Shown here: positions 30,750-32,176 of the stretch, piece after piece
How the letters are laid out: each line of letters opens with the position of its first letter
Position numbering within the stretch: position 1 is the stretch's first letter
Assembly (NCBI GenBank): GCA_014239585.1
Contig: JAAZYP010000004.1
Span: 1 to 32,176, forward strand
Direction: 5' to 3'
Length of the DNA: 32,176 nucleotides
From: Nanobdellota archaeon
GTDB lineage: Archaea > Nanobdellota > Nanobdellia > UBA10117 > ARS21
Program-made: the position numbers and the translations under genes
Notes under the pieces: model-generated
What the model was told of the DNA's origin: nothing
Database searches by the model: none
What the model saw: only the letters and a program-made list of their open reading frames with translations

Positions 30750-32176
30750 TTATTCTCTGCTTGAGTTTAATGCTTCATCTATTTTATCGTCATCCCAGCC
30801 TTTATTTTTCAATGCTCCTCTAATCTGCTCATTTGAGAACCCCTTTGATCGCTGAGTTTTAATGTATGTTTCAGGTCCAGCTGGTTTAGGTGCAGCATTA
30901 AATTCACTTGGTCCTGTGGATGTTGGTTTTGCTCCGATGTTCATATTGTGACTTCCCAACAATCCTTTCTTCCATGCAAAGAATGTTCCTCCGCCAATTA
31001 TTGTAACAAATGCAAAAATCCCCAAAATCCCCAAAATTGATCCTTCATCACAATCATCAGGGGAATTGATTTGATTTTCACCTTGAGATTTTGAACAATA
31101 TCCATCATTTTTCAAACAATCCAATGGTGTGTTTGAAAGTTCTTCACCTTGCTGACAAATACCGTCATACGGTACATATGATAATTGTGGTTCTGAATCC
31201 GTATTTTCAGTATATCTTGGTTCGATGCTTATTACTTTTCCTTCTGCGTCAACTGTAATCATTTTGTCATCTGCGAGAATTGTTCCGCCTTTCAGAAGTG
31301 CCAAATAAGCAAGTTCTCCATCAGTATAAGTTTTATCTAAAATAATTCTCAATCCCGTATAGTCTATTTCTTCAACTTCCAATTCAGTTAAAGTTAATGA
31401 ATGAGTTATTGATGCTGATGCTCCTTCGTCATCAGTTACAGTTAGATTAATTGTACACATACTTAATGGGCAATCAGTTACATTTGTATAAACATGATCT
31501 GTTCTTACTCCGCTCTTAGTGACAGTTGGTGCGACTTCCCAAGAATAACTAGCGATTGGTGCGCCTTCAGGATCTATTGAAGATGCTCCTGAAAATGAAA
31601 CGGTATCTCCAACTTGCACTAATGTTGGTGCAACAATATTCGGAACTGGTAATTCGTTTTCTTTAGCAATACAAATTTCGTCTAAATTAAATGCTGCAGT
31701 TAGTGCACTTTCATCCAAAGTATATCCTGGCTTACATGCCCATCCTGTATCTTGAATTGGATATCCTCCGAAAGAACTTGGATGCGAGTTTGGTCCATAT
31801 GGACTTGGTTGAACTGCGATTGAAAATAAATAAGCTTGAGAAAATTCAGTTCCATCTTCAACTTTAAAGCTAAATGATGTCGTATTTACGAATCCATATT
31901 CACTTTCAAACGCTAGATTTGGTATTTGAGATGCGAAAATAGTTATTTGAGTTTCCAAATCTTCTTGTGTATAAGCATTACCATTTAATTTTAATTTCCC
32001 GCCGTTAGGTAAAGTCATGATTTTAATTTTTTGGAGTTCATCACCATTATCTAAATCTGTAAATGCGAAATCTTCGGAAGTAAATACATGGCTACCGTAT
32101 TCATAAATTGATTTGGATAATTCTGCTGATTCAGGTATATCGTTAACAGATTTTACTTCTAACTCAAAGCTGGTTG
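30750..32176 (-). CDS. Large surface protein with cadherin-like and PKD domains (5' end outside window)
   Basis: The frame stays open from 32018 to the window edge, so the gene is truncated here and the first visible ATG is not its start. The upstream part shows SVNDIPESA and FTDLDNGDELQKIKIMTLPNGGKLKL, the pattern of tandem cadherin-like (VCBS-type) repeats. Numbering from 32018, a PKD domain is at about 124-211 (VGDTVSFSGASSIDPEG, YSWEV, LTVTDDEGA). Two DG-x-C-x7-14-P-x-DC repeats come at 284-323, one membrane helix at 327-349, and a cytoplasmic tail ends with the GW helical unit (385-418) shared with the gene at 27202. It is probably a large adhesin or envelope protein. Confidence 0.85.
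   Translation of the reverse strand, partial: TSFELEVKSVNDIPESAELSKSIYEYGSHVFTSEDFAFTDLDNGDELQKIKIMTLPNGGKLKLNGNAYTQEDLETQITIFASQIPNLAFESEYGFVNTTSFSFKVEDGTEFSQAYLFSIAVQPSPYGPNSHPSSFGGYPIQDTGWACKPGYTLDESALTAAFNLDEICIAKENELPVPNIVAPTLVQVGDTVSFSGASSIDPEGAPIASYSWEVAPTVTKSGVRTDHVYTNVTDCPLSMCTINLTVTDDEGASASITHSLTLTELEVEEIDYTGLRIILDKTYTDGELAYLALLKGGTILADDKMITVDAEGKVISIEPRYTENTDSEPQLSYVPYDGICQQGEELSNTPLDCLKNDGYCSKSQGENQINSPDDCDEGSILGILGIFAFVTIIGGGTFFAWKKGLLGSHNMNIGAKPTSTGPSEFNAAPKPAGPETYIKTQRSKGFSNEQIRGALKNKGWDDDKIDEALNSSRE

Overview
The window is a gene-dense, AT-rich piece of an archaeal chromosome. The informational genes are all of archaeal type: diphthine synthase, Trm5, archaeal/eukaryal-type TrpRS, FEN1, aEF1-beta, TruD, RNase HII, archaeal AspRS, class I CCA-adding enzyme, the NFACT protein RqcH and archaeal DnaG. 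Together with the small, divergent surface proteins and the S-layer protein type, this points to a DPANN lineage (Nanoarchaeota in the broad sense, such as Woesearchaeota or Pacearchaeota). That placement is an inference from protein style; there is no rRNA here to fix it. Most transcription units start with a TATA-like box 24-28 nt before the start codon, which implies leaderless mRNAs. Genes inside operons use ATGA overlaps, or in one case (scpB) a clear Shine-Dalgarno.

Layout. 1-2161: a small basic protein, dph5, and trm5 divergent from it. 2151-3771: two membrane/surface proteins, one with thrombospondin-like modules. 3850-5363: tRNA-Trp, TrpRS and a small membrane protein. 5360-6834: FEN1, aEF1-beta and a zinc-ribbon protein. 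6884-10322: a COG2426 membrane protein with TruD, then a GT2 glycosyltransferase with a membrane thioredoxin. 10305-13139: a membrane-anchored protein and the S-layer protein. 13346-13881: a winged-helix regulator and a small membrane protein, divergent from the S-layer gene. 13884-16319: coiled-coil, lamin-tail-domain and basic proteins around tRNA-Val. 16357-18577: tRNA-Leu, a winged-helix protein, a K+-channel-like RCK protein without a selectivity filter, an orphan protein and initiator tRNA-Met. 18657-27210: RNase HII, AspRS, then one operon smc-scpA-scpB-rqcH. 27202-29441: a small membrane protein, CCA-adding enzyme and a methyltransferase. 29446-32176: DnaG behind a structured leader, and a large surface protein that runs off the end of the window.

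The genes serve three themes: tRNA and translation (dph5, trm5, trpS with tRNA-Trp, ef1b, truD, aspS, cca, rqcH, four tRNAs without encoded CCA); chromosome replication and maintenance (fen, rnhB, smc-scpAB; dnaG may belong here or to RNA turnover); and the cell surface (S-layer, GT2, PKD/cadherin-like, TSP1-like and LTD proteins). I see no CRISPR array, insertion sequence, integrase or toxin-antitoxin pair. The points most worth checking are two divergent promoters each built on one palindromic TATA box midway between start codons 50 bp apart, a structured RNA before dnaG, a channel-like protein without its filter, the thrombospondin-like mosaic, and changed active-site residues in FEN1, the CCA enzyme and Trm5.
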